Source: Bacteroidota bacterium (GTDB lineage Bacteria > Bacteroidota > Bacteroidia > NS11-12g > UBA955). From it: a stretch of 64,000 nucleotides of DNA. The stretch lies in NCBI GenBank assembly GCA_947496065.1, contig CANMBF010000004.1, forward strand, positions 43,697 to 107,696, in the 5' to 3' direction. Position 1 is the stretch's first letter, and each line of letters opens with the position of its first letter. Below the pieces are notes generated by a model. That model made no database searches. It was given only the letters and a program-made list of their open reading frames with translations, and was not told the origin of the DNA. This document shows positions 1 through 8,327 of this stretch, one piece after another. The translations under genes and the position numbers were made by a program.

Positions 1-732
1 GAAGTTTTTATGGAAGCCCTGCATCAGCTTGTTAAATTGGATGCTGCTTGGATTCCTGTAAATGCTGGCAGCGCTTTATACATTCGGCCGTTTATGTTTG
101 CAACAGATGATTTTTTGGGTGTTAAGCAAAGTGAAACCTACAAATTTATGGTGTATGCTTGTCCTGTGAATGCCTATTATAGCCACTATTTAAAAGTTCG
201 GGTTGAGGAACGTTATACTAGAGGTGCTATAGGTGGCGTGGGTTTTGCAAAGTGTGCTGGCAATTATGCCGCTGCAATGTATCCTACCATGTTAGCACAA
301 AAGGAAGGATTTGATCAAGTTTTATGGACTGATGGCGCGACCCATACCTTGCTCGAAGAGACAGGTACTAGAAATGTTTTCGTTGTTACCAAAGATGCTA
401 TTTATACCCCTGATTTATCAGAGACTTTATTAGATGGAATAACTAGAAATTCGGTCATTGAATTATTGAAAGATTGGGGTCAAAATATTGTTGAAAGAAA
501 TATAAGCGTTGATGAATTGATTCAGTGGCATAAGAGTGGTGATTTGCTCGAGATGTTTGTCTCTGGTACCGCAGCAACACTTACCAATATTGAAATGTTT
601 AGTTATCAAAAAATAAATTATGAGTTGAATACCAACATTGATTTGTTGAGTGTTAAAATTAAGGAAGAATTTAATGCGATAAGAATCGGTGCAATCGCCG
701 ATAGATTTAATTGGATGATTGCATTAAAATAG
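1..732 (+). CDS. ilvE: Branched-chain amino acid aminotransferase (5' end cut by window)
   Basis: PLP-dependent class IV aminotransferase that interconverts Leu/Ile/Val and their 2-oxo acids. The reading frame is open to the first base, so the true start lies upstream; about 243 codons remain of a family normally near 350. Seen in the sequence: YIRPFMF, the catalytic-lysine block GGVGFAKCAGNY (the Lys lies about 80 residues into the visible part, at the position of Lys202 in human mitochondrial BCAT), then EETGTRNVF and FVSGTAATLTN, which match the BCAT family II cofactor and substrate loops. The C-terminus is complete. It sits 45 bp upstream of ruvA on the same strand. The match to eukaryotic-type BCAT (family II) rather than the E. 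coli IlvE type is clear from these blocks. Confidence 0.93.
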   Translation, partial: EVFMEALHQLVKLDAAWIPVNAGSALYIRPFMFATDDFLGVKQSETYKFMVYACPVNAYYSHYLKVRVEERYTRGAIGGVGFAKCAGNYAAAMYPTMLAQKEGFDQVLWTDGATHTLLEETGTRNVFVVTKDAIYTPDLSETLLDGITRNSVIELLKDWGQNIVERNISVDELIQWHKSGDLLEMFVSGTAATLTNIEMFSYQKINYELNTNIDLLSVKIKEEFNAIRIGAIADRFNWMIALK

Positions 733-777
733 AAAAAGAACATTTGTTTATTCTCACGCAAATAAAATAAAAATAGA

Positions 778-1368
778 ATGTACGAATTTATTGAAGGCAA
801 AGTTGAACATGCCAATCCCGCTTTTATAGTGATTAATGCCAATGGTATAGGTTACCATATTCAAATTAGCATTAATACATACGAACAGTTTAAAAGTATG
901 AAGGACGCTCGGGTGCTTACCTATCTGGCAATTAAGGAAGACGGCCATTATATTTATGGTTTTTTCGATGAGGTAGAGCGACAATTATTCAAACAGCTTA
1001 TTTCTGTGAATGGTGTTGGAACGAATACAGCACGCATGATATTGAGTGGGCAATCGCCTAGCGAAATAATAAGCGCTATAACGACAGGAAATATTGCCAT
1101 GTTAAAAGCAGTCAAAGGGGTTGGTCCTAAAACAGCCCAGCGCATTGTATTAGAGCTGCAGGATAAAATTGCTAAAATGGCAACGCCAGGTGAAATGAGT
1201 AGTATTCCAGATCAAAAGAACAAGGCATTTGACGAAGCCTTGTTGGCCTTGCAAGCTTTAGGTTTCCAAAGAGGCGTAGCCGAAAAAGTATTGTTAAAGG
1301 TAACCAATAATAACAAACTACAGATTGGTGTCGAAGACATGATCAAACAAAGTTTGAAAGCCCTTTAA
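778..1368 (+). CDS. ruvA: Holliday junction branch migration protein RuvA
   Basis: DNA-binding subunit of the RuvAB Holliday-junction branch-migration motor. The 196-residue length is normal. Order seen: an N-terminal OB-fold starting MYEFIEGKVE with IYGFFDEVER near residue 60, two helix-hairpin-helix motifs (ISVNGVGTNTARMIL and AVKGVGPKTAQRIVLEL, about residues 77-125), then a linker and a C-terminal domain III (EALLALQALGF), which binds RuvB. The ATG start gives the canonical N-terminus. No ruvB or ruvC lies alongside, which is usual in Bacteroidota. A hairpin terminator follows the stop codon. Confidence 0.96.
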   Translation: MYEFIEGKVEHANPAFIVINANGIGYHIQISINTYEQFKSMKDARVLTYLAIKEDGHYIYGFFDEVERQLFKQLISVNGVGTNTARMILSGQSPSEIISAITTGNIAMLKAVKGVGPKTAQRIVLELQDKIAKMATPGEMSSIPDQKNKAFDEALLALQALGFQRGVAEKVLLKVTNNNKLQIGVEDMIKQSLKAL

Positions 1369-1383
1369 AGTTAATGGCAACAA

Positions 1384-1416
1384 AAAACCCCAAAACTGAA
1401 ATTCTTGGGGCTTTTA
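1384..1416 (+). terminator. Intrinsic terminator after ruvA
   Basis: CCCCAA (from 1388) pairs with TTGGGG (to 1410) around a short AT-rich loop. An A-run precedes it and CTTTTAT follows. It lies 20 bp after the ruvA stop. Confidence 0.7.
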
Positions 1417-2364
1417 TAATTGCGTTTTGGTAGTGTGTTGTAAAACTTCAACGGCTTACGGAAAATTTTGTAAAAACTGTTTCAGGAATGGTTTTAGACT
1501 ATAGGTAGAAGTCCAAATGCATTAACTGAAAGCGTATTTTATAGTGTAATGTGTGTAAAGAACTTAAAAATTTTTGCCTTTGTATGTTTGAGATACAATT
1601 GCGTTTGGAACCCCCTTTTATGATAATGATTATAAAAAGGATACTAATACGATGCCAAGGCATAAGAACCAAATGATATACGAATACAAGGTATACTTCA
1701 TTGATTTTGTTAAACTGATTTCGATGATTGAGTTTTTCATAATTGTAATTGTTTTAATGTTTGATAATTTAAATTAAGGTTGTGTTTTCGCTAGTTTTAG
1801 TTTTTGTCAAAATCCGCAGTGTGTGTTTTCATAGTGTTGGTTCTTGTCAAAAGCAATTGTGTGTGTTTTCGTAGTTTTAGTTTTTGTCAAAAGCGATTTA
1901 ATTTATTTCTCTTACTTTGTTAAATTTTTGTTAAAATGTGTTTTCAATAGTTTTAGTTTTTTTTAGTTTTAGTTTTTCAGTTTTTAATTCTGTGTCTTAT
2001 GTATATGTTTTTATTTGTTTTTCAATTTTTAAATAAGGGCTAAAATGCTGAGTATAAATGCCTAATGAGTAAAAATACCTACCATTTTGGATACCTTATA
2101 CACAAACATATATCGCAATCTCTAATTTGCAAATGATGGTCAAATTAATTCTGAAATTAATATGTAATGCGCAATAAATCAGTGCAATAAAATAAGTTAG
2201 AAAGATTAAAAAATGACTAGTTTTTGGGTTTTTTGACCTTTTAGGGTTCATTTTAGGCCTTTGAGTATAAATACTTTTTTAGCTTTTTAGCGTTCTAGAA
2301 TTTTTAGCTATTTTTTGTTTATCTCTTGGTGTTTGTCTGTAAAATATAGGGACTTAATTATTGG
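1417..2364. other. Long AT-rich non-coding spacer
   Basis: About 950 bp between the ruvA terminator and the helicase promoter with no credible reading frame on either strand and many stops in all frames. It contains a degenerate direct-repeat block (see 1781-1975) and otherwise only AT-rich low-complexity sequence. I see no tRNA, rRNA or transposase remnant. Confidence 0.6.
1781..1975 (+). repeat. Degenerate tandem direct repeats, about 40-bp period
   Basis: The phrase GTGTTTTC, then TAGTTTTAG, then TTTTTGTCAAAA recurs with the C of GTTTTC at 1789, 1830, 1870 and 1945, so the spacing is 41, 40 and 75 bp. The first three copies are well matched. The fourth keeps GTGTTTTC-ATAGTTTTAG and then collapses into T-rich repeats of TAGTTTT. 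The copies differ by several substitutions, so the array is old or constrained. No function is known to me. Confidence 0.65.
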
Positions 2365-2372
2365 TACTTTTG
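2365..2372 (+). promoter_or_regulatory. Putative Bacteroidota -7 promoter element
   Basis: TACTTTTG fits the Bacteroidota primary sigma -7 consensus TAnnTTTG, 56 bp upstream of the helicase ATG. No convincing -33 TTTG at the usual spacing was found, so this is a weak call. Confidence 0.4.
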
Positions 2373-2428
2373 TGTATATTCTTTTTTAATTTTTTTTATA
2401 CAAACGATTAGATTTGTAGTTCTAAATT

Positions 2429-4708
2429 ATGTCAACCAATAACCATCCGCCGTATCTTGATAAATTAAATGAAGTTCAAAGAGAAGCTGCGCTCTGTATC
2501 GATGGACCTGTCATGATCATTGCAGGCGCAGGAAGTGGTAAGACACGCGTACTGACTTATCGTATTGCACATATAATCAAGCAAGGGGCTGATGCATTCA
2601 ATATATTGGCACTCACTTTTACCAATAAAGCGGCCAAGGAAATGAAAAAACGTATAGAGATGGTCGTTGGTTCTGAAGCCCGCAATCTTTGGATGGGTAC
2701 TTTTCACAGTGTGTTTGCAAAGATTTTAAGAATCGAGGCTGAAAAAATAGGATATCCGCGCGACTTTACAATCTATGATACGGACGATGCAAAAAGTGTT
2801 ATCAAGGGTATTGTGAAGGAACTTAACCTAGATGATAAACTTTACAAAGTTGGTTTAATTTACAACCGCATTAGCAATGCCAAAAATAGTTTAATTACAG
2901 CCAAAGAATATATCACCATTCCCGAATTAATGGAAGCCGATGCCTCTGCTGGTAGACCATTAATTTCGAGAATTTTTGCACTTTATCAGCAAAAGTGTTA
3001 CAAAGCAGGTGCCATGGACTTTGATGATCTATTGGTTAATACTTTCCGACTTTTTAAGGAACATGCCGATGTTTTATATAAATATCAGCACAAGTTTAAA
3101 TACATTATGGTAGATGAGTATCAAGATACCAATTTGTGCCAGTATATGATTATTAAGAAATTGGCCGCTATGAATCGCAATATTTGCGTTGTAGGCGATG
3201 ATTCACAGAGCATTTATAGTTTTAGGGGCGCCAACATTCAAAATATACTTAACTTCGAAAAGGATTATCCTGAACTTAATATCTATAAATTAGAAAACAA
3301 TTACAGAAGTACCTCAAATATTGTAAATGCTAGTAGTAGCATCATCGCAAACAATAAAGAAAAACTCGATAAAAAGATTTATACCGATAATGATGAAGGC
3401 GAGAAAATAAAGGTGATGCGAGCCATAAGCGATAATGAAGAGGGTAGAATGGTAGCCCAAAGCATTTTCGAAGATATGAATACACAGCGTTTGTCCTTTT
3501 CTGATTTCGCTATTTTATATCGCACCAATGCGCAAAGTAGATCTTTTGAGGAAGCCTTAAGGAAAAATAGTATTGCCTACAGAGTCTATGGTGGCACTAG
3601 TTTTTATCAACGCAAAGAAATTAAGGACTTGGTGGCTTATTTGCGTTTGGTGGTCAATCCAAATGATGATGAAGCACTAAAGCGTATTATTAATTATCCC
3701 GTAAGAAAAATTGGCAATACCACCATTGATAGGGTCACAGCCTTGGCCAACGAAAAAGACTGTTCTTTGTGGGAAATTATTAGCCACGCCCAACAATTTG
3801 CAGCTGAGTTGGGAAGCAGCATAGGGCATCTTCGCGATTTCCATACAATGATTTATAGTTTTCAGGGGATGATGGGTAGCAAGAATGCCTATGAAATTGC
3901 AGAGTATGTTGCCAAACAATCTACTTTGCTTAAAACACTTTACGAAGATAAAACAGTAGAGGGTGTTTCGAGGCACGAGAACGTCATGGAATTGTTAAAT
4001 GGTATCAAAGAGTTTACAGAAGATGACACCAATGAAAATGATAAAACCATTTCTCAATTTTTGCAAGATATTGCCTTGTTAACCGATGCCGATAAGGACA
4101 AAGAGAATGCAGATACAGTAACGCTTATGACCATTCATAGTAGCAAGGGGCTGGAATTCAAAAATGTCTTTGTGGTGGGTCTTGAAGAAAATTTATTTCC
4201 GAGTCAGTTAAGCTTAACAAGTAGGCAGGAACTAGAGGAGGAACGCAGATTGTTTTATGTTGCAGTGACTAGGGCCGAGCAAAAGTTGACTTTGTCATTT
4301 GCTACATCGCGATTTAAATATGGTAATTTAATTCCTTGTGAACCGAGTCGATTTATAGACGAAATAGAAAGCAAATATCTCGAATTTGCCTATGCCAATA
4401 CGCTGAAGATGGAATCTTCTGTTTTAAAGAAAAAAGAGTCACAAGCATTTGGAAAAGGTTATGGCATGAACGTTGGAAAACCGGTTTTTTCTAAACCAAA
4501 TACCCCAATCCAAGTTTCGGCTAATTTTAAAGAAAGTAATACGGCCAATTTAAATGCAGGACAACAAGTAGAACACCAACGCTTTGGTAGGGGAGAGGTG
4601 ATAAGTGTTCAGGATACAGGTGATAATCGCAAAGCTGTAATTCGGTTTGTAGAGGCTGGGGAAAAGACCTTGGTTTTAAAGTTTGCAAAGCTAATGGTGT
4701 TAGAATAG
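2429..4708 (+). CDS. UvrD/PcrA-type ATP-dependent 3'-5' DNA helicase
   Basis: Superfamily 1A helicase of DNA repair and replication-fork maintenance, 759 aa, a normal length. All helicase motifs are visible in order: Walker A GAGSGKTR (residues 33-40), Ia TFTNKAAKEM, II DEYQDTN, III GDDSQSIYSFRGA, IV ENNYRST, V TIHSSKGLEFKNVF and VI EERRLFYVAVTRA. After residue 700 a Tudor-like module (VEHQRFGRGEVISV...) is present, the C-terminal domain typical of PcrA/UvrD and absent from Rep. It is monocistronic between the long spacer and the following outer-membrane gene. The choice between the names uvrD and pcrA is convention, so I leave the symbol open. Confidence 0.95.
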   Translation: MSTNNHPPYLDKLNEVQREAALCIDGPVMIIAGAGSGKTRVLTYRIAHIIKQGADAFNILALTFTNKAAKEMKKRIEMVVGSEARNLWMGTFHSVFAKILRIEAEKIGYPRDFTIYDTDDAKSVIKGIVKELNLDDKLYKVGLIYNRISNAKNSLITAKEYITIPELMEADASAGRPLISRIFALYQQKCYKAGAMDFDDLLVNTFRLFKEHADVLYKYQHKFKYIMVDEYQDTNLCQYMIIKKLAAMNRNICVVGDDSQSIYSFRGANIQNILNFEKDYPELNIYKLENNYRSTSNIVNASSSIIANNKEKLDKKIYTDNDEGEKIKVMRAISDNEEGRMVAQSIFEDMNTQRLSFSDFAILYRTNAQSRSFEEALRKNSIAYRVYGGTSFYQRKEIKDLVAYLRLVVNPNDDEALKRIINYPVRKIGNTTIDRVTALANEKDCSLWEIISHAQQFAAELGSSIGHLRDFHTMIYSFQGMMGSKNAYEIAEYVAKQSTLLKTLYEDKTVEGVSRHENVMELLNGIKEFTEDDTNENDKTISQFLQDIALLTDADKDKENADTVTLMTIHSSKGLEFKNVFVVGLEENLFPSQLSLTSRQELEEERRLFYVAVTRAEQKLTLSFATSRFKYGNLIPCEPSRFIDEIESKYLEFAYANTLKMESSVLKKKESQAFGKGYGMNVGKPVFSKPNTPIQVSANFKESNTANLNAGQQVEHQRFGRGEVISVQDTGDNRKAVIRFVEAGEKTLVLKFAKLMVLE

Positions 4709-4720
4709 CAACTTTTTGTA

Positions 4721-4728
4721 TATTTTTG
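4721..4728 (+). promoter_or_regulatory. Putative -7 promoter element for the outer-membrane protein gene
   Basis: TATTTTTG matches TAnnTTTG and ends 24 bp before the ATG at 4753. An in-frame TTG at 4726 lies inside this element, which argues against its use as a start codon. Confidence 0.5.
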
Positions 4729-4752
4729 CAACCAATCGAATACAATAATTAC

Positions 4753-5598
4753 ATGAATTCAATAATAAATCAATTCAAAAACATTTCAAAATACAGTCTG
4801 ATTTTGATGTGCATGTTATATGCTAGTCAACTTTTTCCCCAATTACAACCTGTTCTAAAAAATAAACGCGGTATTGCCATTTTGCCACAACAAGGCGATT
4901 TTGCCATCGGTTTTGGTGCTAATCCTTTTTTAAATTATTTCGGCAATTTTTTCAACGGAAATAACAACAATATTTCACCTAGTCCAACATTTGCTACACA
5001 AAATCAAAGTATCTTTTTTAAATACATGAAAACCAATCAATTGGCATATCGTGGTTATTTTAGAGTAGGTGTTAATTCTAATTCTATGAATATCAATGTG
5101 GCAGATAAGATGCCTGGTGCTTTAAGTGGTAGCATGGTTAAAGATATTCAAAAGACCAAAAGCAATATCATTGGTATTGGTTTTGGAATTGAGAAAAGGC
5201 GCGGTAATACAAGGGTTCAAGGCTATTATGGCGGAGAATTATACTTGAACTATAACAGTGGTTTTGATACAAAGTATAAATATGGCAACGCTATTGAAAA
5301 CGAAGATTCAGGCGTTATTCGCAATACCATCCTTAATGCGGCTTCAACCTTGACAATAGGATTTAGAGGTTTTGCTGGCGTTGAATATTTCATTGCACCG
5401 AGGGTTTCGTTGGGCGGCGAATTGGGCTATGGCCCCTCAATAAACATTAGAAGTGCGAATGAAATCACTTCGGAATCTTATGTTAAGCCTACCTCAACGC
5501 TTAATACAACTAAGGTCTCAACTAATTCAAGATCAACTGGATTTGCATTAGATACGGACAATTATTTCGGAATTGTTAAGTTATTGTTTTATTTCTAA
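4753..5598 (+). CDS. Putative outer-membrane beta-barrel protein
   Basis: 281 aa from the ATG at 4753; an in-frame TTG 27 bp upstream is rejected because it sits in the promoter element. The N-terminus (hydrophobic SLILMCMLYASQLFPQ) is a signal peptide. The body has alternating polar/aromatic strands such as GDFAIGFGANPF, RGYFRVGVNSNS, IGIGFGIEKRRG, VQGYYGGELYLNY, GFRGFAGVEYFIAPRVSLGGELGYG and YFGIVKLLFYF, ending in a C-terminal Phe as barrels do. Gly-rich short strands and an 'ALSGSMV'-like loop suggest an OmpA/porin-like 8-12-strand barrel. I recognise no specific family. It lies upstream of a lipoprotein that has its own promoter. Confidence 0.75.
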   Translation: MNSIINQFKNISKYSLILMCMLYASQLFPQLQPVLKNKRGIAILPQQGDFAIGFGANPFLNYFGNFFNGNNNNISPSPTFATQNQSIFFKYMKTNQLAYRGYFRVGVNSNSMNINVADKMPGALSGSMVKDIQKTKSNIIGIGFGIEKRRGNTRVQGYYGGELYLNYNSGFDTKYKYGNAIENEDSGVIRNTILNAASTLTIGFRGFAGVEYFIAPRVSLGGELGYGPSINIRSANEITSESYVKPTSTLNTTKVSTNSRSTGFALDTDNYFGIVKLLFYF

Positions 5599-5623
5599 AA
5601 TTACGGGTTTAATTCACGCTCGA

Positions 5624-5656
5624 TTTGTAAAATTGAATAGTTTATACTTATCTTTG
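5624..5656 (+). promoter_or_regulatory. Bacteroidota promoter (-33 TTTG / -7 TATCTTTG)
   Basis: TTTG at 5624-5627 and TATCTTTG at 5649-5656, separated by 21 bp, match the two-part Bacteroidota consensus. The element ends 9 bp before the ATG at 5666, so the transcript would have an extremely short leader. It lies partly downstream of the preceding gene's stop. Confidence 0.65.
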
Positions 5657-5665
5657 TCAAATATT

Positions 5666-6250
5666 ATGAAAATGAAAATGAAAAATTTATTAATAATCGT
5701 TGCCATTGCATCTCTCATTTTGTCAGCTTGTAAATATGATGACGGACCGGGAATTACCTTGAGATCTAAACGTGTTAGAATTAGTAATGAATGGATTATT
5801 GCTGATTATCAAGTTGATGGTACAACAGATAATGTAATTAAAGGATCCTTCACACATGGTGATTCTTTGCAATTGGTGCTAACCATTAGTAAGACCGGTA
5901 GATATGCAATGAATCTTCAATATACCAAAGATTACCAAGCAAAAACCAATTGGAACAAATATTTTATTGCTAACCAAACTGGTATTGTTTCCCTTTATTA
6001 CGATTATAATCAAAATTCATTCTTTAAAAGAATTGGTAGTTCTGGTGCGTGGTCATTTGATAAACGTCATGATAACATCAATTTTGGTGCTTATGATTTA
6101 TCACATGCTGATGGAGAGGACAAGCCATTAGAATGTAAGATTTTAATGTTAAAAGCTAAAAATTTAAGGTTCCAATTTACTGCGAAAGATGGTAAGATCC
6201 ATACCATGACTTTAGAGCCTAGAAACGATGAGGCTGGTTTATTGAAATAA
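5666..6250 (+). CDS. Putative lipoprotein of unknown function
   Basis: 194 aa from the ATG at 5666; the frame is open further upstream from a TTG at 5573, but that would overlap the previous gene and the promoter. The N-terminus MKMKMKNLLIIVAIASLILSAC is a lipoprotein signal with lipobox LSAC, so the mature protein begins at Cys with KYDDGPG. The rest has no motif I can name. The strand pattern (WIIADYQVDG, LQLVLTISKTGRYAMNLQY, SGAWSFDKRHDNINFG, LRFQFTAKDGKIHTMTLEP) resembles small lipocalin-like lipoproteins common in Bacteroidota. A strong terminator follows. Confidence 0.8.
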   Translation: MKMKMKNLLIIVAIASLILSACKYDDGPGITLRSKRVRISNEWIIADYQVDGTTDNVIKGSFTHGDSLQLVLTISKTGRYAMNLQYTKDYQAKTNWNKYFIANQTGIVSLYYDYNQNSFFKRIGSSGAWSFDKRHDNINFGAYDLSHADGEDKPLECKILMLKAKNLRFQFTAKDGKIHTMTLEPRNDEAGLLK

Positions 6251-6270
6251 TAAAAAATATTTAAATGGAG

Positions 6271-6305
6271 AGTCCTGCAATGAATTAATTGCGGGACTTT
6301 TTTTA
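6271..6305 (+). terminator. Strong intrinsic terminator
   Basis: An 11-bp stem AGTCCTGCAAT / ATTGCGGGACT with one T-G wobble and a 6-nt loop, followed directly by a T8 tract. It is placed 20 bp after the lipoprotein stop. Confidence 0.9.
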
Positions 6306-6321
6306 TACTATAATTTTAACC

Positions 6322-6329
6322 TAATTTTG
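6322..6329 (+). promoter_or_regulatory. Putative -7 promoter element for the DUF4290-murA operon
   Basis: TAATTTTG matches TAnnTTTG, 12 bp before the ATG at 6342 and just after the preceding terminator. No clear TTTG is seen at -33; the upstream region is T-rich. Confidence 0.5.
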
Positions 6330-6341
6330 AAATCGAATAAT

Positions 6342-6995
6342 ATGACTGAACTTTTTGAGTACAATACCCAATCCAATAAATTAATTATTTCTGAATATGG
6401 AAGGGCTTTTCAAAAAATGGTTGAACATGTGTTAACCATTGAAGATAGAATAAAACGCACCAAGATGGCCGAGGCCCTAATTGGTGTTATGGAAATTTTA
6501 AATCCATTGGCAAAAGAACAAACAGATTATAGACAAAAACTTTGGGACCATTTGCACATCATTGCGGGGTTTGCCTTAGATGTCGATTGCCCTTATCCTG
6601 TGCCTGAGAAAGATGTTATTATAAAGAAACCAGAGCCAATACCTTATTCCTCACAGCCAATCAAATTTAGGTTTTATGGTCGCAATTTGCAAAACATGGT
6701 TAACAAAGCGACTAATATTGAGAATCCGGAAATGAAAAATGAGTTCTTGAATTTATTGGCTTCTTTCATGAGTAATTCATCAAGAAATTGGAACAATGAA
6801 AATTTAACCAATCAGCAATTAGCCGAGCATTTGAAAAGTATGTCGAATAGCAAATTAGAAATTAATCCAGAAGCGCTTGAAATTACTTTAGAGCAAAGAA
6901 GAAAGAAATTCTTTAAGCCCAATAATACGGTTAGCAGCAGTAGCAATAATAAGTTTTACAACAAAAACAAAAAGCACAACAATTTCAAAAAGTAA
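6342..6995 (+). CDS. DUF4290 domain-containing protein
   Basis: 217 aa from the ATG at 6342; the in-frame TTG at 6327 lies inside the -7 element. The N-terminal 150 residues match what I know of the Bacteroidota family DUF4290: FEYNTQSNKLIISEYGR, MVEHVLTIEDR, QKLWDHLHIIAGFALDVDCP and YPVPEKD. The last 35 residues are low-complexity (Ser/Asn/Lys-rich) and probably disordered. It sits 9 bp upstream of murA, the neighbourhood I associate with this family, so a role linked to envelope synthesis is plausible but unproven. No catalytic motif is visible. Confidence 0.85.
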   Translation: MTELFEYNTQSNKLIISEYGRAFQKMVEHVLTIEDRIKRTKMAEALIGVMEILNPLAKEQTDYRQKLWDHLHIIAGFALDVDCPYPVPEKDVIIKKPEPIPYSSQPIKFRFYGRNLQNMVNKATNIENPEMKNEFLNLLASFMSNSSRNWNNENLTNQQLAEHLKSMSNSKLEINPEALEITLEQRRKKFFKPNNTVSSSSNNKFYNKNKKHNNFKK

Positions 6996-7004
6996 TTTTC
7001 TGTC

Positions 7005-8318
7005 ATGTCAACTTTTAAAGTAACGGGAGGTAAAAAATTAAAGGGAGAGATTGTCCCTCAGGGTGCGAAGAACGAAGCACTCCAAATAATCTCCGCGGTT
7101 TTACTAACGCCAGAAGAAATTGTTGTCAATAATATTCCAGCCATTCGCGATGTTCTTAAATTAATAGAATTGTTAATGGACCTTGGAGTTAAGGTGAGCA
7201 AGATTGGAGAAGAGTCGTATTCTTTCAAAGCAGATAATATCAACCTAGACTATTTAAATTCGGCTGATTTTAAATTGAAAGGCGCTGGCTTAAGAGGCTC
7301 AATAATGATTATCGGTCCTTTGTTGGCGCGCTTTGGAAAAGGCTATATCCCTAGTCCTGGTGGCGATAAAATTGGGCGCAGAAGGCTGGATACCCACTTT
7401 ATTGGTTTTATGAAATTGGGGGCTAAGTTTGAATATTTACCAGAAGAACAATTTTATAAAGTATCAACACCAGAGGGTAAATTGAAAGGTGCCTACATGT
7501 TATTAGATGAGGCCTCTGTGACTGGAACTGCAAACATTGTGATGGCTGCAGCATTGGCTGATGGTATTACGACTATTTACAACGCAGCATGTGAACCCTA
7601 TTTGCAACAACTTTGTAAAATGTTGAATCGCATGGGTGCTAAAATTAGTGGAATCGGTAGTAATTTGTTAACCATTGAGGGTGTAGATAGTTTAGGTGGT
7701 ACAGAACATACCATGCTGCCAGACATGATTGAGATTGGCAGCTTTATTGGCTTGGCTGCAATGACAGCGAGCGAAATTACGATTAAAAATTGCCGAATTC
7801 CTGAATTAGGGGTTATCCCAGATATCTTTAGAAGGTTGGGCATTCAACTTGAATTTAGAGGGGATGATATTTATATTCCAAGCCAAGAACATTACGAAAT
7901 TGATACATTTATAGATGGCAGTATTCTCACCATTGCCGATGCGCCATGGCCAGGTTTTACGCCAGATTTGATCAGTATTATTTTAGTAACAGCAACACAA
8001 GCGAGAGGGAATGTTCTAATCCATCAAAAAATGTTCGAGAGCCGCTTGTTTTTTGTCGATAATCTAATAGACATGGGCGCTAAAATTATATTGTGCGATC
8101 CACATCGCGCAAATGTCATGGGCCTTGATAAGAAAATGTTGTTAAAGGGCATCACCATGAGCTCGCCGGATATCAGAGCTGGTGTAGCTATGTTGATTGC
8201 TGCGATGAGTGCCAATGGTGTTAGTACCATTAAAAATATTGAACAAATTGACAGGGGCTACCAACATATAGATAAGCGCCTGAATAACATTGGCGCAGAA
8301 ATTGTAAGATTAGACTAA
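7005..8318 (+). CDS. murA: UDP-N-acetylglucosamine 1-carboxyvinyltransferase MurA, Asp-active-site variant
   Basis: First committed step of peptidoglycan synthesis: transfers enolpyruvate from PEP to UDP-GlcNAc in the cytoplasm. 437 aa, normal length. The N-terminus has GAKNEALQ with the conserved Lys at residue 22. The mobile active-site loop reads PSPGGDKIGRRRLDTH, so residue 121 is Asp where E. coli MurA has Cys115. Asp at this position is known to keep activity and to prevent covalent attack by fosfomycin. Other family blocks: DEASVTGTANIVMAA, LPDMIEIGSFIGLAA, DIRAGVAMLIAAM and IDRGYQHIDKRL. It is cotranscribed with DUF4290 upstream and followed 9 bp later by the thioredoxin-fold gene. 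Confidence 0.97.
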   Translation: MSTFKVTGGKKLKGEIVPQGAKNEALQIISAVLLTPEEIVVNNIPAIRDVLKLIELLMDLGVKVSKIGEESYSFKADNINLDYLNSADFKLKGAGLRGSIMIIGPLLARFGKGYIPSPGGDKIGRRRLDTHFIGFMKLGAKFEYLPEEQFYKVSTPEGKLKGAYMLLDEASVTGTANIVMAAALADGITTIYNAACEPYLQQLCKMLNRMGAKISGIGSNLLTIEGVDSLGGTEHTMLPDMIEIGSFIGLAAMTASEITIKNCRIPELGVIPDIFRRLGIQLEFRGDDIYIPSQEHYEIDTFIDGSILTIADAPWPGFTPDLISIILVTATQARGNVLIHQKMFESRLFFVDNLIDMGAKIILCDPHRANVMGLDKKMLLKGITMSSPDIRAGVAMLIAAMSANGVSTIKNIEQIDRGYQHIDKRLNNIGAEIVRLD

Positions 8319-8327
8319 AAGAATCTT

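Noticed and set aside
1781..1975. Could the 40-bp repeats be a CRISPR array?
   Set aside because: The repeats are diverged and AT-rich, there are no distinct spacers between conserved repeats, and no cas genes lie nearby.
4726..4752. TTG start for the outer-membrane protein at 4726
   Set aside because: The TTG is part of the TATTTTTG promoter element, and the ATG at 4753 gives a proper signal peptide.
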